A stretch of DNA of 64,000 nucleotides from Lachnospiraceae bacterium (GTDB lineage Bacteria > Bacillota > Clostridia > Lachnospirales > Lachnospiraceae): contig QXWW01000006.1 in NCBI GenBank assembly GCA_009911185.1, forward strand, positions 62,001 to 126,000, given 5' to 3'. Position numbers and translations under genes: made by a program. Each line of letters opens with the position of its first letter. Position 1 is the first letter of the stretch. The notes beneath the pieces were generated by a model. That model did no database searches and was not told where the DNA came from. It saw only the letters and a program-made list of their open reading frames with translations. Below, one piece after another: positions 17,702 to 26,688 of the stretch.

Positions 17702-18455
17702 TTAATTATTCTCCCTCTTCTCTAATGTTAATTAATTCTCGATTAAAAGAAACTTATCTTTATCATAATATCATGTAAATTGAATAATTTCTCTGAAAAC
17801 GAAAACATCTTCTTTATAATTATTATATCTAAAATTGCTATAATAATCAATAAATTTTCATATTGTCTAATTTATAAAGTGTGGAGTGAAAGCTAAGAAC
17901 GGCATCCAACTATAAAATTTCTGACTGAATACAAGTCTAATCGGGCATAAGGTATAGAATTTTTAAATTTATGCAATATGATTTGTTATTTCTGTTTTGA
18001 GGGCAGAAAAATTTTTAATTATTTTTTGCTATCCATAACAATATCAAACGAATTATTATTATGAAAAATAGTAGTATTTTCAAAACTGCTATACAAATGT
18101 TTCATATTGCCTCTGCAATTGTTCTTATTTTCTTTTCAAGAATATTTACTAACTGTTTTGTATAAATAACAATTAATATATAATAGATGAATAATCTTCA
18201 AAGTCAAAGAACATTTTTAGTGTAAATATAAACCACAAGTTGTTTTCGTAGCTGTTGAAATACTTACTGCCGTTAATAATCTATTTATTTTTTGTATTGC
18301 GTTTCAGTTCTGTTTAGCAAAACCGTAAAATCCCAGAATAATTATGTCAAACATGGCCTCTGTTTATGGAATGTGTGTCAGGTATTAAGGGGAATAATTT
18401 TGCCGGATTAAAAAGGCGGATGAATTTCACATTAAGAAATGTTATAGTTAAAAAA
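17702..18455. other. AT-rich intergenic stretch right of the NACHT gene
   Basis: About 750 bp with no convincing gene. Short frames exist (for example 34 codons from 18061) but lack ribosome binding sites. An imperfect copy of the 14910 motif lies at 17993-18016, and a related GGCGGATGAATTT at 18415-18427, suggesting leftover mobile-element ends. Confidence 0.5.
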
Positions 18456-18550
18456 GAGTAGCCGCCCACAAAGTGGTTGCCTCCAAAATAAAGTTTATGA
18501 AATAAACCTGCCTGGATCGACCAAGCACAAAGCAGGTTTATTTTTTATTT
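18456..18550 (+). ncRNA. Probable antisense antitoxin RNA of a type I toxin
   Basis: Inferred + strand transcript starting after an extended -10 (TGTTATAGT, 18440-18448) and ending in a strong terminator that overlaps the 3' end of the opposite toxin gene. It can pair with toxin mRNA at two points: GTAGCCGCC (18458-18466) against GGCGGTAAC in the coding region, and TTGCCTCC (18477-18484) against the toxin Shine-Dalgarno GGAGGTGG, using a few G-U pairs. This layout resembles the convergent RNAs of pAD1 par. No direct evidence of transcription. Confidence 0.45.
18500..18543. terminator. Bidirectional terminator shared by toxin and antisense RNA
   Basis: A perfect 12-bp stem AAATAAACCTGC / GCAGGTTTATTT with a 20-nt loop. 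On the + strand it runs into TTTATTTTTTATTTTT; on the minus strand it is followed by a U-rich stretch, so it can end transcripts from both sides. It begins two bases after the toxin stop codon. Confidence 0.85.
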
Positions 18551-18637
18551 TTGCTTATTCCTGTCAATGTAGGAAAGCAATGCAATCAGGAAGTTACCGC
18601 CTAAAAATAACAGGCTTAAAATCTGGTATGTATCCAT
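18545..18637 (-). CDS. Small holin-like type I toxin (30 aa)
   Basis: A 30-residue hydrophobic peptide beginning MDTYQILSLLFLGGNFLIAL and ending in a charged tail YIDRNKQK. Length, the Y-x-x-L-S-L start, the single membrane helix and the D-x-x-N-K end match the putative holin-like toxin family of Firmicutes (Hol-Tox, related to TxpA/Fst). The ATG at 18637 has an excellent GGGGAGGTGG site 6-7 bases upstream. It is too short for automated calling. Such peptides insert in the inner membrane and are silenced by antisense RNA; here a candidate antisense RNA and shared terminator lie just downstream. Toxic activity is inferred from family resemblance only. Confidence 0.75.
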   Translation of the reverse strand: MDTYQILSLLFLGGNFLIALLSYIDRNKQK

Positions 18638-18808
18638 CCGCACCACCTCCCCTCTTTTTCAAGTTTAGGGAGACTTACCACCTTGTAACGCCCCTGCTCC
18701 ATAGGCAGATGATAGTATACGGAAGGCTGGCTTGTAATCTGTGTGTCTACCCGGCAAAGACGGGGATCCTGTCAGCCTTTTCACCGGATGCTCTTGCAGG
18801 AAATGATT

Positions 18809-20092
18809 TTATGACAGCACAATCACAAAGGAGCTTCCTCCACCCGGAGTATTTTCCACCCATATATTTCCTTTGTGCAGATGGATAATTTCCTGAGCAA
18901 TGCATAACCCCAAACCGAAATGTTCTTTATCCTTATGAGCCTTGTCACATCGGTAAAAACGGTCAAATACGGCCTGCTTTTCAGAATCGGGAATGCCGAT
19001 GCCACTGTCTGATACCCGCAGGGTAAATTTATTAGAAACCGTCTCCAGGCTAAGCACAATCCTGCCGCCGGAAGGTGTATAGCAGAGAGCATTGTCTAAT
19101 AAAATAGACAAGACCTGCTCTATGCGTTCTTTGTCGCAGTAATAGGGCGGCACCAGCTTGTCCGGAAGAATAACATGCAGGGAAAGGGATTTTTTCTGCG
19201 CCACCGGTTCAAATTTTTCATAAGCAGACAGCAGCAGGGTATCCAGTTCTACCGCCGTTTTCTGTATCGAGAACCGGGAACTGTCAGTGCTGGAGAGCGT
19301 TAACATATCGTCGATCAGCCGTCCCATCCGTTTTCCTTCCTGTTTTATAGTCTGGGAAAAATGTGCGGTTTCTTTGGGGGAAGCATGCTGCATGGCCGAC
19401 AGGGCGGAAAGCATGACGGTCAAAGGCGAGCGCAGCTCATGGGAGGCGGAGGCGATAAATTCCGCCTGTTTCTGACGGTTTTTAATAAGCGGCTGCATCA
19501 TACGCCAGGTGAATATCCAGAAAAACAATCCAAGAAGCAGGACGCCCAGAATATCGACTCCGGCAAAGAGCTGCCGGCGGGAAAGAATAGCTTTGTTCAG
19601 CCTGGTCAGGGGAAGCAGGACAGTTACATTCAATACGCCGCTCTGTTTGGGAATCAGGGCAACAGAAGCGTAATATTCTAATCCCTCCCATTGCAGGGAA
19701 AATTCAGCGTGTGTGGAGAGCACAGATTCTTTCGTGACGGCTTCTTCCAGGATGGCATGGTCTTGCCGTGCCTGCGTTCTTGCCTGGGTAAAAATATCTT
19801 CGTTTAAAGTGAAAGGCGACAGATGTTCAAAAGCTAATTTAGAGCCGTTGTCCTGAATATCCATTTCAAACCCGGTATCCGCCTGAAATTGTGCCAGCCA
19901 GTTGCGTGATAATATGGATTGACTGCCAAGATGATTGTACAGCAAATTGGCATTGATTTGAAAATCAGAAAAATAGCTTTTTTTAGATTCTGATTCTGAA
20001 AAAGACAGACAGATTAAGGACATAAAGACTAAAATTGTACTGCTGGCAAAGGTACACAGAAACGTAAGCTGAGTGTGGAGTTTTTTTAACAT
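18809..20092 (-). CDS. Sensor histidine kinase
   Basis: A 427-residue membrane kinase: one N-terminal membrane helix (about 10-30), an extracytoplasmic sensor of ~140 residues, a second membrane helix (about 172-195), then a HisKA domain with the phospho-accepting His in ASASHELRSPLT and a HATPase_c domain with an N box (LLDNALCYT), DSGIGIP and GLGLCIA. It starts one base after the response-regulator stop and uses the GGAGG inside that gene's end, so translation is coupled. It senses an unknown envelope signal and phosphorylates the adjacent regulator. Divergent from an ABC/adaptor operon that is its likely target. Confidence 0.93.
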   Translation of the reverse strand: MLKKLHTQLTFLCTFASSTILVFMSLICLSFSESESKKSYFSDFQINANLLYNHLGSQSILSRNWLAQFQADTGFEMDIQDNGSKLAFEHLSPFTLNEDIFTQARTQARQDHAILEEAVTKESVLSTHAEFSLQWEGLEYYASVALIPKQSGVLNVTVLLPLTRLNKAILSRRQLFAGVDILGVLLLGLFFWIFTWRMMQPLIKNRQKQAEFIASASHELRSPLTVMLSALSAMQHASPKETAHFSQTIKQEGKRMGRLIDDMLTLSSTDSSRFSIQKTAVELDTLLLSAYEKFEPVAQKKSLSLHVILPDKLVPPYYCDKERIEQVLSILLDNALCYTPSGGRIVLSLETVSNKFTLRVSDSGIGIPDSEKQAVFDRFYRCDKAHKDKEHFGLGLCIAQEIIHLHKGNIWVENTPGGGSSFVIVLS

Positions 20093-20093
20093 G

Positions 20094-20765
20094 TTATACC
20101 TCCAGTTGATAGCCGATTCCCCGAATGGTTTTTAACCACAGCGTACTCTGGACACTTTTTAGGCGGCGTCGCAGAAAATAGATATAATTGTCCAGATTTC
20201 CATCCTCCACTTCTGCGTCAGGCCCCCACACTTTGGCAAGGAGAGAGGCTCTTGGAATTGTCTGACTGGGATTGTGCAGGAAAAATTCCAGCAGATCTCC
20301 TTCTCTCGCAGAAAGGGAGCAGGAAAGATTCCGGCAGCGCAGTGTTTTCTGTTCTATATTATAAGAAATATCTCCTATGAGTAAAGGTTTTTTTCCCTCC
20401 CATTTGGGCGGGCGCCTTAGGATGCAGCGGATTCTGGCAAGAAGTTCTTCAAAATCGAAAGGTTTTACCAGATAATCGTCAGCTCCACAGTCAAGCCCCG
20501 TGATTTTATCATTGAGAGCGCCCAGCGCAGTTACAAAAATAATGGGCGTGGAAATGTTTTTCTCCCGGGTAATTTTTAATACAGAAATCCCATCCAGAAC
20601 CGGAAGCATCCGGTCCAGTAATATTAAATCATGGGACTGCTGTTCTATAAAATGCAGTCCTTCTTCGCCATTGTGGCACACATCCGTCTCAAAATGCTGT
20701 TGTTCCAGTTGAAAACGAAGCGTTTCTGCAAGAGATTTGTCGTCTTCAATAATCAGTATTCGCAT
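20094..20765 (-). CDS. OmpR-family response regulator
   Basis: A 223-residue regulator: receiver domain (1-115) with acidic pocket EDD, phosphorylation Asp in LILLDRMLP, Thr in IFVTALG and Lys in VKPF; then a winged-helix OmpR/PhoB DNA-binding domain ending in TIRGIGYQLEV. It is the first gene of the kinase operon. Tandem 11-bp repeats at both its own promoter and the divergent ABC promoter fit head-to-tail binding by such regulators. Confidence 0.95.
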   Translation of the reverse strand: MRILIIEDDKSLAETLRFQLEQQHFETDVCHNGEEGLHFIEQQSHDLILLDRMLPVLDGISVLKITREKNISTPIIFVTALGALNDKITGLDCGADDYLVKPFDFEELLARIRCILRRPPKWEGKKPLLIGDISYNIEQKTLRCRNLSCSLSAREGDLLEFFLHNPSQTIPRASLLAKVWGPDAEVEDGNLDNYIYFLRRRLKSVQSTLWLKTIRGIGYQLEV

Positions 20766-20851
20766 ATTTTCCCTCCTCAGGTATATGAAAAACTAGAGAC
20801 AGAAAGAGCATCGTGTCTCTTTCCAGGGAAGTCGATCCCTCCTTATGCTAA

Positions 20852-20932
20852 AGTATATCACAATAATCTCTAAATAATCTCTAAAAAATAGTTTCTGATT
20901 TAGAGGGAGATTAGAGATTTCTGTGATATTCT
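20852..20932. promoter_or_regulatory. Divergent, mirrored promoters with tandem TTAGAG repeats
   Basis: Both outward promoters carry the same layout: TTAGAG-N5-TTAGAG-N5-TGTGATATWCT. On the minus strand (for the two-component genes) the repeats lie within 20865-20884 and the -10 TATACT at 20857-20852. On the plus strand (for the lipoprotein operon) the repeats start at 20900 and 20911 and the -10-like TATTCT is at 20927-20932. Repeats are spaced 11 bp, the usual spacing of OmpR/PhoB half-sites, and take the place of a -35 box. This strongly suggests the flanking regulator controls both directions. Confidence 0.75.
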
Positions 20933-20972
20933 GTGTGCAGATTCAAGAAACAGAGCATGAAGGAGGCAACGT

Positions 20973-23276
20973 ATGAAACATAAGGTATGGAAACGAACGG
21001 CAGCAATGATACTGATACTGCTTCTGGTTTGGGGGGGACTTACCGGATGCAGCGGCAGCAACCAGGAGGGAACAGGAAATGAAGCAGCAGTTAAAAGTGC
21101 AGAAGAACCGAATACAGAAGGAAACAGCGGGGAGCGCGCTATGGGGAGGTTTCTTGAGGAAGAAATAGAGACAGACATTGCATTTGGCAATATTTTTGAT
21201 ATAAAGAAATTAAGCGACGGGACCCTGCGGCTTATCGGATTTAACGCAGACGACGGAACAAGGGGAGCCTGGGATTCGAAGGACCAGGGGGCAAGCTGGG
21301 AGAAAGTTTATGATTTTCCTGAGGAAATTCAAGACAGCGACCAGGGATATACGGACCGCGGCGCATTGTCTGCGGACGGAAGGGCAGTATGTGTTTTTAA
21401 TCAGATTGAGGAGGGTGTCGGTATAAAACCGAAGCTGTATCTTCTGGATCAGAACGGCGGCGGAACGCCTATTGCTTTTGAACTGGCGGGTTCGGGCGGA
21501 GAAAACGCTCAGGAGAAAATGATTATGGGAGTTAATTTTCTGGGTAATGACCAGTTATTGGTAAAGAGTGAGACGGACAAAGTTTATCAGATAAGCGTGG
21601 AGGACGGCAGCGTAAAGCATACTTATGAATTTGATGGAACTGCGGACACGCACCAGGTTTATACGGCTGGAAAGAAAATGATAGTTTTTACCAGTACCGA
21701 GGCTCTTGTATATGATACAGAGACAGGAGAACAGCTTTCCCCGGAGGAAACGCTGCAGCAGGGGCTTGCCGAGGCAGGTCTGTTCCATTCATTGGATAGT
21801 CTGGATGAGGGAGAAAGCGTCTATTGTCTTTCTGGCGGCGGGCTGTACCATTATAAATTTGGCGGAAGTGTGATGGAACAGTTGATTGACGGCAAAATGA
21901 ATTCTATGGGAGCACCGGCTTTTTATCCGATTACACTGACGATGCTGGATGAAGAGAATCTTCTGGTGGCGGCAAATGATTCAAATTCCAATTCACCTAC
22001 AGGAATTGCATTGCTAAAATATACCTATTCTGCAGATACGCCTGCCAAGCCGGATAAGGAATTGAAGGCGTACTCTTTGTATGATAACCGGGAAATGCGA
22101 CAGTCCATCAGCCGTTTCCAGAAAGAGCACACAGATGTTTATGTAAATTACCAGTCTGCCATGTCTGAGGAGAACGGCATGAATGTTTCCGATGCGTTAA
22201 AGACACTGACAACAGAAATTATGGCAGGGAAAGGACCGGATCTGATGATTTTGGACGGAATGCCAGTTGAAGCATACATGGAAAAAGGAATTTTAAAAGA
22301 TTTATCCTCCCTAATTGGGGAAGAGGGCAGTTATTTTGAAAATATCCTTCATGCTTACCAGGATGAACAGGGTCAGTTGTGTGCGGTTCCGGCCAGATTT
22401 ATGATCCCGATGATCCAGGCTGGAAGCGCATTCTACACGCCGGGGGAAGATTTTGATGCTTTTACAGGGCGTAAAGATGCATTGGCAAAGATGGAACCTA
22501 AGCCCGTGGTGGAAAAATTCTGGTATACTTGCGGCGCGGCATGGAAGAAAAGCGACGGCACATTGGATGCGGCAAAGATTACAGAATTTCTTACAAAGCT
22601 GAAAAATGCTTATGGAGATTATGACTCCAGTCTGGATGAGGCAGAGACAGGAGTTGCCATGGCGATGGATGGAAATACAGAAGAAATAGGAAAGCTATCG
22701 TTTGGCTATGGAGATTTTGACCTGGCATTTGGAAGAACGAATGTAAATATTGGATTATGCGCAAAGTTGGATTATGGGATGATGACGGCGGTAAATAAAA
22801 GACTGGAGCAGGGAGATTACGGCCTGATGCCAGGGCAGGTAGAACATGTTTTTGTTCCGGCTATGATAATGGGAATTAACAGCAAGGGCAATCAGACAGA
22901 GCTGGCAGAAGCGTTCATAAAATATCTTTTTTCTCAGGATTCGCAGAAAATATCCCAGTCAGGCGGATTTCCGGTAGAGAAAGAAGCGTTTCGCAGCGTA
23001 ATTGACGGGCATCAGTATGCGGGGCAGGATAATCTGGTCTGCGTGGGAGGCACCGATCTTGACGAGACGCTGGATTATGAAATGACGCCTACGCCGGAAG
23101 AAGAAATTAAGAAATTTACAGAACTTGTGGAATCACTCACTACCCCGGCCATACGGGATGACGTTATCAAAGAGGCTGTATCAGAACAGGGAGAAAAGGT
23201 GTTAAAGGGAGAAATCAGTCCCCAGGAAGCCACAGACGCCATTATGCAGAAGGTAAATATTTACCTGGCAGAGTAG
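20973..23276 (+). CDS. Solute-binding lipoprotein with N-terminal propeller-like extension
   Basis: A 767-residue lipoprotein: signal peptide with lipobox LTGC (Cys26), a Gly/Asp-rich beta-strand region of ~330 residues that looks like a beta-propeller (repeated strand patterns such as DGTLRLIGFNADDGTRGAWD), and from about 360 an ABC family 1 extracellular solute-binding domain (FQKEHTDVYVNYQ, MAGKGPDLMILDGMPVE, and a late LAEAFIKYLFS helix). Normal sugar-binding lipoproteins are 400-550 residues, so the extension is unusual. The start has an AAGGAGG site. First gene of an operon with two permeases, so it should deliver ligand to them; the propeller may bind a glycan, protein or the adaptor. 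Confidence 0.88.
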   Translation: MKHKVWKRTAAMILILLLVWGGLTGCSGSNQEGTGNEAAVKSAEEPNTEGNSGERAMGRFLEEEIETDIAFGNIFDIKKLSDGTLRLIGFNADDGTRGAWDSKDQGASWEKVYDFPEEIQDSDQGYTDRGALSADGRAVCVFNQIEEGVGIKPKLYLLDQNGGGTPIAFELAGSGGENAQEKMIMGVNFLGNDQLLVKSETDKVYQISVEDGSVKHTYEFDGTADTHQVYTAGKKMIVFTSTEALVYDTETGEQLSPEETLQQGLAEAGLFHSLDSLDEGESVYCLSGGGLYHYKFGGSVMEQLIDGKMNSMGAPAFYPITLTMLDEENLLVAANDSNSNSPTGIALLKYTYSADTPAKPDKELKAYSLYDNREMRQSISRFQKEHTDVYVNYQSAMSEENGMNVSDALKTLTTEIMAGKGPDLMILDGMPVEAYMEKGILKDLSSLIGEEGSYFENILHAYQDEQGQLCAVPARFMIPMIQAGSAFYTPGEDFDAFTGRKDALAKMEPKPVVEKFWYTCGAAWKKSDGTLDAAKITEFLTKLKNAYGDYDSSLDEAETGVAMAMDGNTEEIGKLSFGYGDFDLAFGRTNVNIGLCAKLDYGMMTAVNKRLEQGDYGLMPGQVEHVFVPAMIMGINSKGNQTELAEAFIKYLFSQDSQKISQSGGFPVEKEAFRSVIDGHQYAGQDNLVCVGGTDLDETLDYEMTPTPEEEIKKFTELVESLTTPAIRDDVIKEAVSEQGEKVLKGEISPQEATDAIMQKVNIYLAE

Positions 23277-23301
23277 TTCCAGCAGATGAAAATAGAAAGA
23301 T

Positions 23302-24195
23302 ATGGGTGGGACAATGAGAAAACCGTTTCAAAGACGTAGCGCCAGACATACAGAAACTGCCGGAAAACATAAAAGTTTCCGTGGATTTCTATGGATTGTT
23401 CCAAGTTTTCTGGGAGTGCTGGTATTTTATCTCCTGCCCTATGCAGACGTTGTCCGCCGTTCTTTTCTGGGGGCGGTAGACAACCATTTTGCAGGAATAG
23501 AAAATTACCGGGCAGTACTGGAGAACACGGCATTTTTGCTGGCGGTAAAAAATACGCTGCGTTTTACTGTGTTCTGTATACCGCTGCTAATACTTATAGC
23601 GCTGCTATGTGCCGTCGTCTTGTACCGCAGCAAATATGGGGGTATCATTAAAAGCGCTTTTCTGATGCCTATGGCGCTGCCCGCAGTTTCAGTGGCATTG
23701 ATGTGGAGGCTGCTTTTTCACTCTCAGGGCATGGTGAACGGCTGGCTTATCAATCTTAATCTGCAGGGGAGTGACTGGATGAACAGCGGCAGCGCTTTCT
23801 GGATTCTGGTGGGGAGTTATATCTGGAAGAATCTGGGGTATGACATTGTATTGTGGATGGCAGGGCTGGCGGGAATTTCTGAAAATATTTATGAGGCGGC
23901 AAGAGTGGATGGAGCCGGAGAATGGCAGTGTTTTTGGAAAATCACCCTGCCCAACTTAAAGACTTCTTTTTATACGATTACGGTGCTGTCTTTTCTCAAT
24001 TCCTTTAAAGTGTTCCGTGAAGCGTATCTGGTTGCGGGAGATTATCCTCATGAAAGCATCTATATGATGCAGCATCTTTTTAACAATTGGTTCCGGAACT
24101 TTTCCTTTGACAAAATGGCGGCTGCAGCCGTACTGGAAAGTCTAGTATTGTTGGCATTAATCCTGCTTTTTCAGAGAACGTTAGACAAGGAATGA
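23302..24195 (+). CDS. MalF-type ABC sugar permease
   Basis: A 297-residue inner-membrane permease with six predicted helices and the EAA loop (EAARVDGAGEWQCFWKITLP) that docks the ATPase. The start is uncertain: ATG 23302 or ATG 23314 (four codons later); neither has a strong site. It pairs with the next gene as a heterodimer. No ATPase gene is in the operon, so a shared MsmX/MsmK-type ATPase encoded elsewhere would be needed. Confidence 0.9.
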   Translation: MGGTMRKPFQRRSARHTETAGKHKSFRGFLWIVPSFLGVLVFYLLPYADVVRRSFLGAVDNHFAGIENYRAVLENTAFLLAVKNTLRFTVFCIPLLILIALLCAVVLYRSKYGGIIKSAFLMPMALPAVSVALMWRLLFHSQGMVNGWLINLNLQGSDWMNSGSAFWILVGSYIWKNLGYDIVLWMAGLAGISENIYEAARVDGAGEWQCFWKITLPNLKTSFYTITVLSFLNSFKVFREAYLVAGDYPHESIYMMQHLFNNWFRNFSFDKMAAAAVLESLVLLALILLFQRTLDKE

Positions 24196-24264
24196 ATCAA
24201 AAATCAGGCATACGGCGCCATGGGAAAGATGTAGTCATAACTTTAAGAAAGGAACGTTGAAAAA

Positions 24265-25125
24265 ATGATACATGGAAGAAAGATTTCTAAAATAATCCTC
24301 TTAAGTATCCTGGGACTGTTTGCTGTTTTGGCGCTCTATCCGGTGTTTTTTCTGATAGCAGGTTCTCTAATGGGAAACGACGAACTGGCAGGATATCTTG
24401 GAGCAGTGGTTGCCGGCCGGGAGGGGTATGTGGATTTTCCCCTGCTGCCCGGTTATCCAACATTAAAGCATTATGTAGAAATTTTCCTGGATTCTCCTGA
24501 ATTTTTTGTAATGTTTTGGAATTCCATGAAGATTACCTTCGGGGTTCTTGCAGGACAATTGGTGGTGGGGACCATGGCGGCATGGGGATTTGCAAAATAT
24601 CATTTTCCTGGAAAAAAAGCATGTTTCCTGATATACATGATATTGATGCTGCTGCCTTTTCAGGTATTGATGTTATCTGATTATCTGGTTCTGGATCAAT
24701 TGAAATTGACAGATAACCTGTGGGGAATTATACTTCCGGGAGCATTTTCTACCTTTCCGGTATTTATTATGTATCGTTTTTTTACCGAGCTTCCCGACAG
24801 TCTTGTAGAATCGGCGAGATTGGATGGCGCCAGGGAGTGGCAATTGTTTTGGTATATTGCCCTGCCCATTGGTTCTTCCGGAGTGATTGCCTCCATGGTG
24901 CTGGGATTTTTGGAATACTGGAGTCTTATAGAACAGCCGATGACATTTTTAAAAAACAAAAGTTTACTTCCCCTGTCGGTTTTTCTGCCGGATATTACAA
25001 ATATCGGGAGAGCCGGCATGGCGTTTGCCGCCTCGGTCGTGACATTTATTCCGGCCGTGCTGGTCTTTCTGGGTGGGCAGGATTATCTGGAACAAGGAAT
25101 TATGGCGGGCGCCGTAAAAGAATAG
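24265..25125 (+). CDS. MalG-type ABC sugar permease
   Basis: A 286-residue permease with about six membrane helices and an EAA-type loop, ESARLDGAREWQLFWYIALP. It follows the first permease by 69 bp with an AAAGGAA site. The partner protein, solute-binding lipoprotein and regulation are as described for the operon; substrate unknown. Confidence 0.9.
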   Translation: MIHGRKISKIILLSILGLFAVLALYPVFFLIAGSLMGNDELAGYLGAVVAGREGYVDFPLLPGYPTLKHYVEIFLDSPEFFVMFWNSMKITFGVLAGQLVVGTMAAWGFAKYHFPGKKACFLIYMILMLLPFQVLMLSDYLVLDQLKLTDNLWGIILPGAFSTFPVFIMYRFFTELPDSLVESARLDGAREWQLFWYIALPIGSSGVIASMVLGFLEYWSLIEQPMTFLKNKSLLPLSVFLPDITNIGRAGMAFAASVVTFIPAVLVFLGGQDYLEQGIMAGAVKE

Positions 25126-25151
25126 ATAACTGATTGGAAGGGGACAGATCT

Positions 25152-26687
25152 ATGGACAGAAAAAAAATATTTAAAATATCCGGCGGCTTTCTGGCGGTGA
25201 TGCTGACGTTTACCATATTGTCGAGAGCGGTCAGCGGAGCGGCTATGGCGAAAGTGGAGACGGTTAAAATTTCTACAGGGACAATTGACCATAAGATAAC
25301 GGCGAGCGGCAGGGCAGAAGCCGGAAAGGAAGTTGCGGTATATACGGAAAACGGACAGCGGGTCAGGGAGATCTGCGTTCAGGAAGGGCAGACGGTTGAA
25401 GCTGGAGAGATATTGTTTACTGTGGATTTAGAAGAGCTGGAAGAACAGATTGTGACGGCAAGGCAGGAACTGCAGAAGTTGAAACTGCAGGGGCAGGACG
25501 CGCAGAGCGCCAGGAATGCGGAGCAGCAGAACCGGCAAAACGCCAGGAACCGGGCGGCAGAAGATTACAATGCCGCTGTCGCGCAGGGTAATTCTGCGGT
25601 GGCGGAAGCGAAAACAGCCTGGGATCATGCGGAGCAGGAATTACAGCAATTTTTACAGAACCGGCCGAATCCGGAAACCTCGCCGGGGGTCGTAGTGCCA
25701 CAGACGGATGAAGATCATGCGGAAAAGGAAAATGAGGAACCAGGAAGCGGTAAAAACCAGGATTTGGAATCAGATGAAGATCAGAATTCACAGGCCAAAG
25801 ACAATGAAAAGACGGGAAACGAAAATAGCAGTCAGGAAAATGGTCTGCCGGACCAGACGCAAGCAGAAGCGGCCGAATGGGAAGCCAAAAAGGCGGAGCT
25901 GGAAGAGGCGGCGGCGCAGGCAAAAGCCGTATATCAGACGGCGCTTTCTTCCCGGGCAGATAATGTGAAGAATGCGGCGAGAGCATTGGAGGATGCCTCT
26001 GCGCAGAACGCTTCAGACAGTACCGGAGAACAGAATGAGATTACCAGACAGCAGCAGGAGCTGACACTGAATAAACTGTTAAGGCTGAAAGAAGCAGAAG
26101 GAAAGGTGCCGGCTCCAGTGCGGGGCATGGTAACGAATATCGCGATAACGACCGGTGAGTTTACCAGCGAAGGTACGGCGATCCTTCTGGCCGATACCTC
26201 TAAAGGCTGCCGGATTACAGCGTCTGTCAGCAAGACGGATGAGAAATATGTGAGTAAAGGAAATCCGGTTACGCTTACGGTTTCCGGGAGCAGAGATAAA
26301 ATCAGCGACTACACAGTTTCTGGCATTGCAGAAAATAAGGAGGACAAGACGATACTGGATGTGACGATTGATCTGCCGGAAGGTGTGGTGGAAGCGGGAA
26401 CCTCCGTAGAAATTGAAATTGTGCAAAAATCGCCAAATTACAATACCGTTATACCAATTGAGGCGCTTTATGAGGAACAGGCGGGATATTATGTATTAAT
26501 TTTGCAGGAGGAACAGGGCGTTATAGGCTCGGAGCTGGTGGCAAAACGGTTTGAAGTTGAAGTTGTGGATAAAAACAGCTCTCAGGCAGCGCTGGCGGAA
26601 GGAATGCTCACTGGAGAACAGGAGATCATCTGCAGTTCCAGCCGTTTTATTGAGAATGGAAGCAGAGTGAGAAGGAAGGTCGAATAG
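25152..26687 (+). CDS. HlyD/RND-type periplasmic adaptor protein
   Basis: A 511-residue membrane-fusion protein: N-terminal membrane anchor, a lipoyl/biotinyl half-motif (GRAEAGKEVAVYTENGQRVR), a long alpha-helical hairpin (about residues 100-310) interrupted by a charged low-complexity insert rich in E, D, N and Q (about 170-245), the second lipoyl half (VPAPVRGMVTNIAITTGE) and a beta-barrel. ATG 25152 has a GGAAGGGG site; the in-frame TTG at 25134 does not. Such adaptors usually serve exporters, e.g. MacA with MacB. Finding one in an importer-like operon is odd and suggests coupling to the next gene. Confidence 0.87.
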   Translation: MDRKKIFKISGGFLAVMLTFTILSRAVSGAAMAKVETVKISTGTIDHKITASGRAEAGKEVAVYTENGQRVREICVQEGQTVEAGEILFTVDLEELEEQIVTARQELQKLKLQGQDAQSARNAEQQNRQNARNRAAEDYNAAVAQGNSAVAEAKTAWDHAEQELQQFLQNRPNPETSPGVVVPQTDEDHAEKENEEPGSGKNQDLESDEDQNSQAKDNEKTGNENSSQENGLPDQTQAEAAEWEAKKAELEEAAAQAKAVYQTALSSRADNVKNAARALEDASAQNASDSTGEQNEITRQQQELTLNKLLRLKEAEGKVPAPVRGMVTNIAITTGEFTSEGTAILLADTSKGCRITASVSKTDEKYVSKGNPVTLTVSGSRDKISDYTVSGIAENKEDKTILDVTIDLPEGVVEAGTSVEIEIVQKSPNYNTVIPIEALYEEQAGYYVLILQEEQGVIGSELVAKRFEVEVVDKNSSQAALAEGMLTGEQEIICSSSRFIENGSRVRRKVE

Positions 26688-26688
26688 A

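Noticed and set aside
18061-18165. 34-codon hydrophobic frame right of the NACHT gene
   Set aside because: No Shine-Dalgarno and composition expected by chance in very AT-rich DNA.
18580-18888. A 102-codon frame on the + strand
   Set aside because: It lies opposite the toxin and the kinase gene, has no ribosome binding site and unusual composition.
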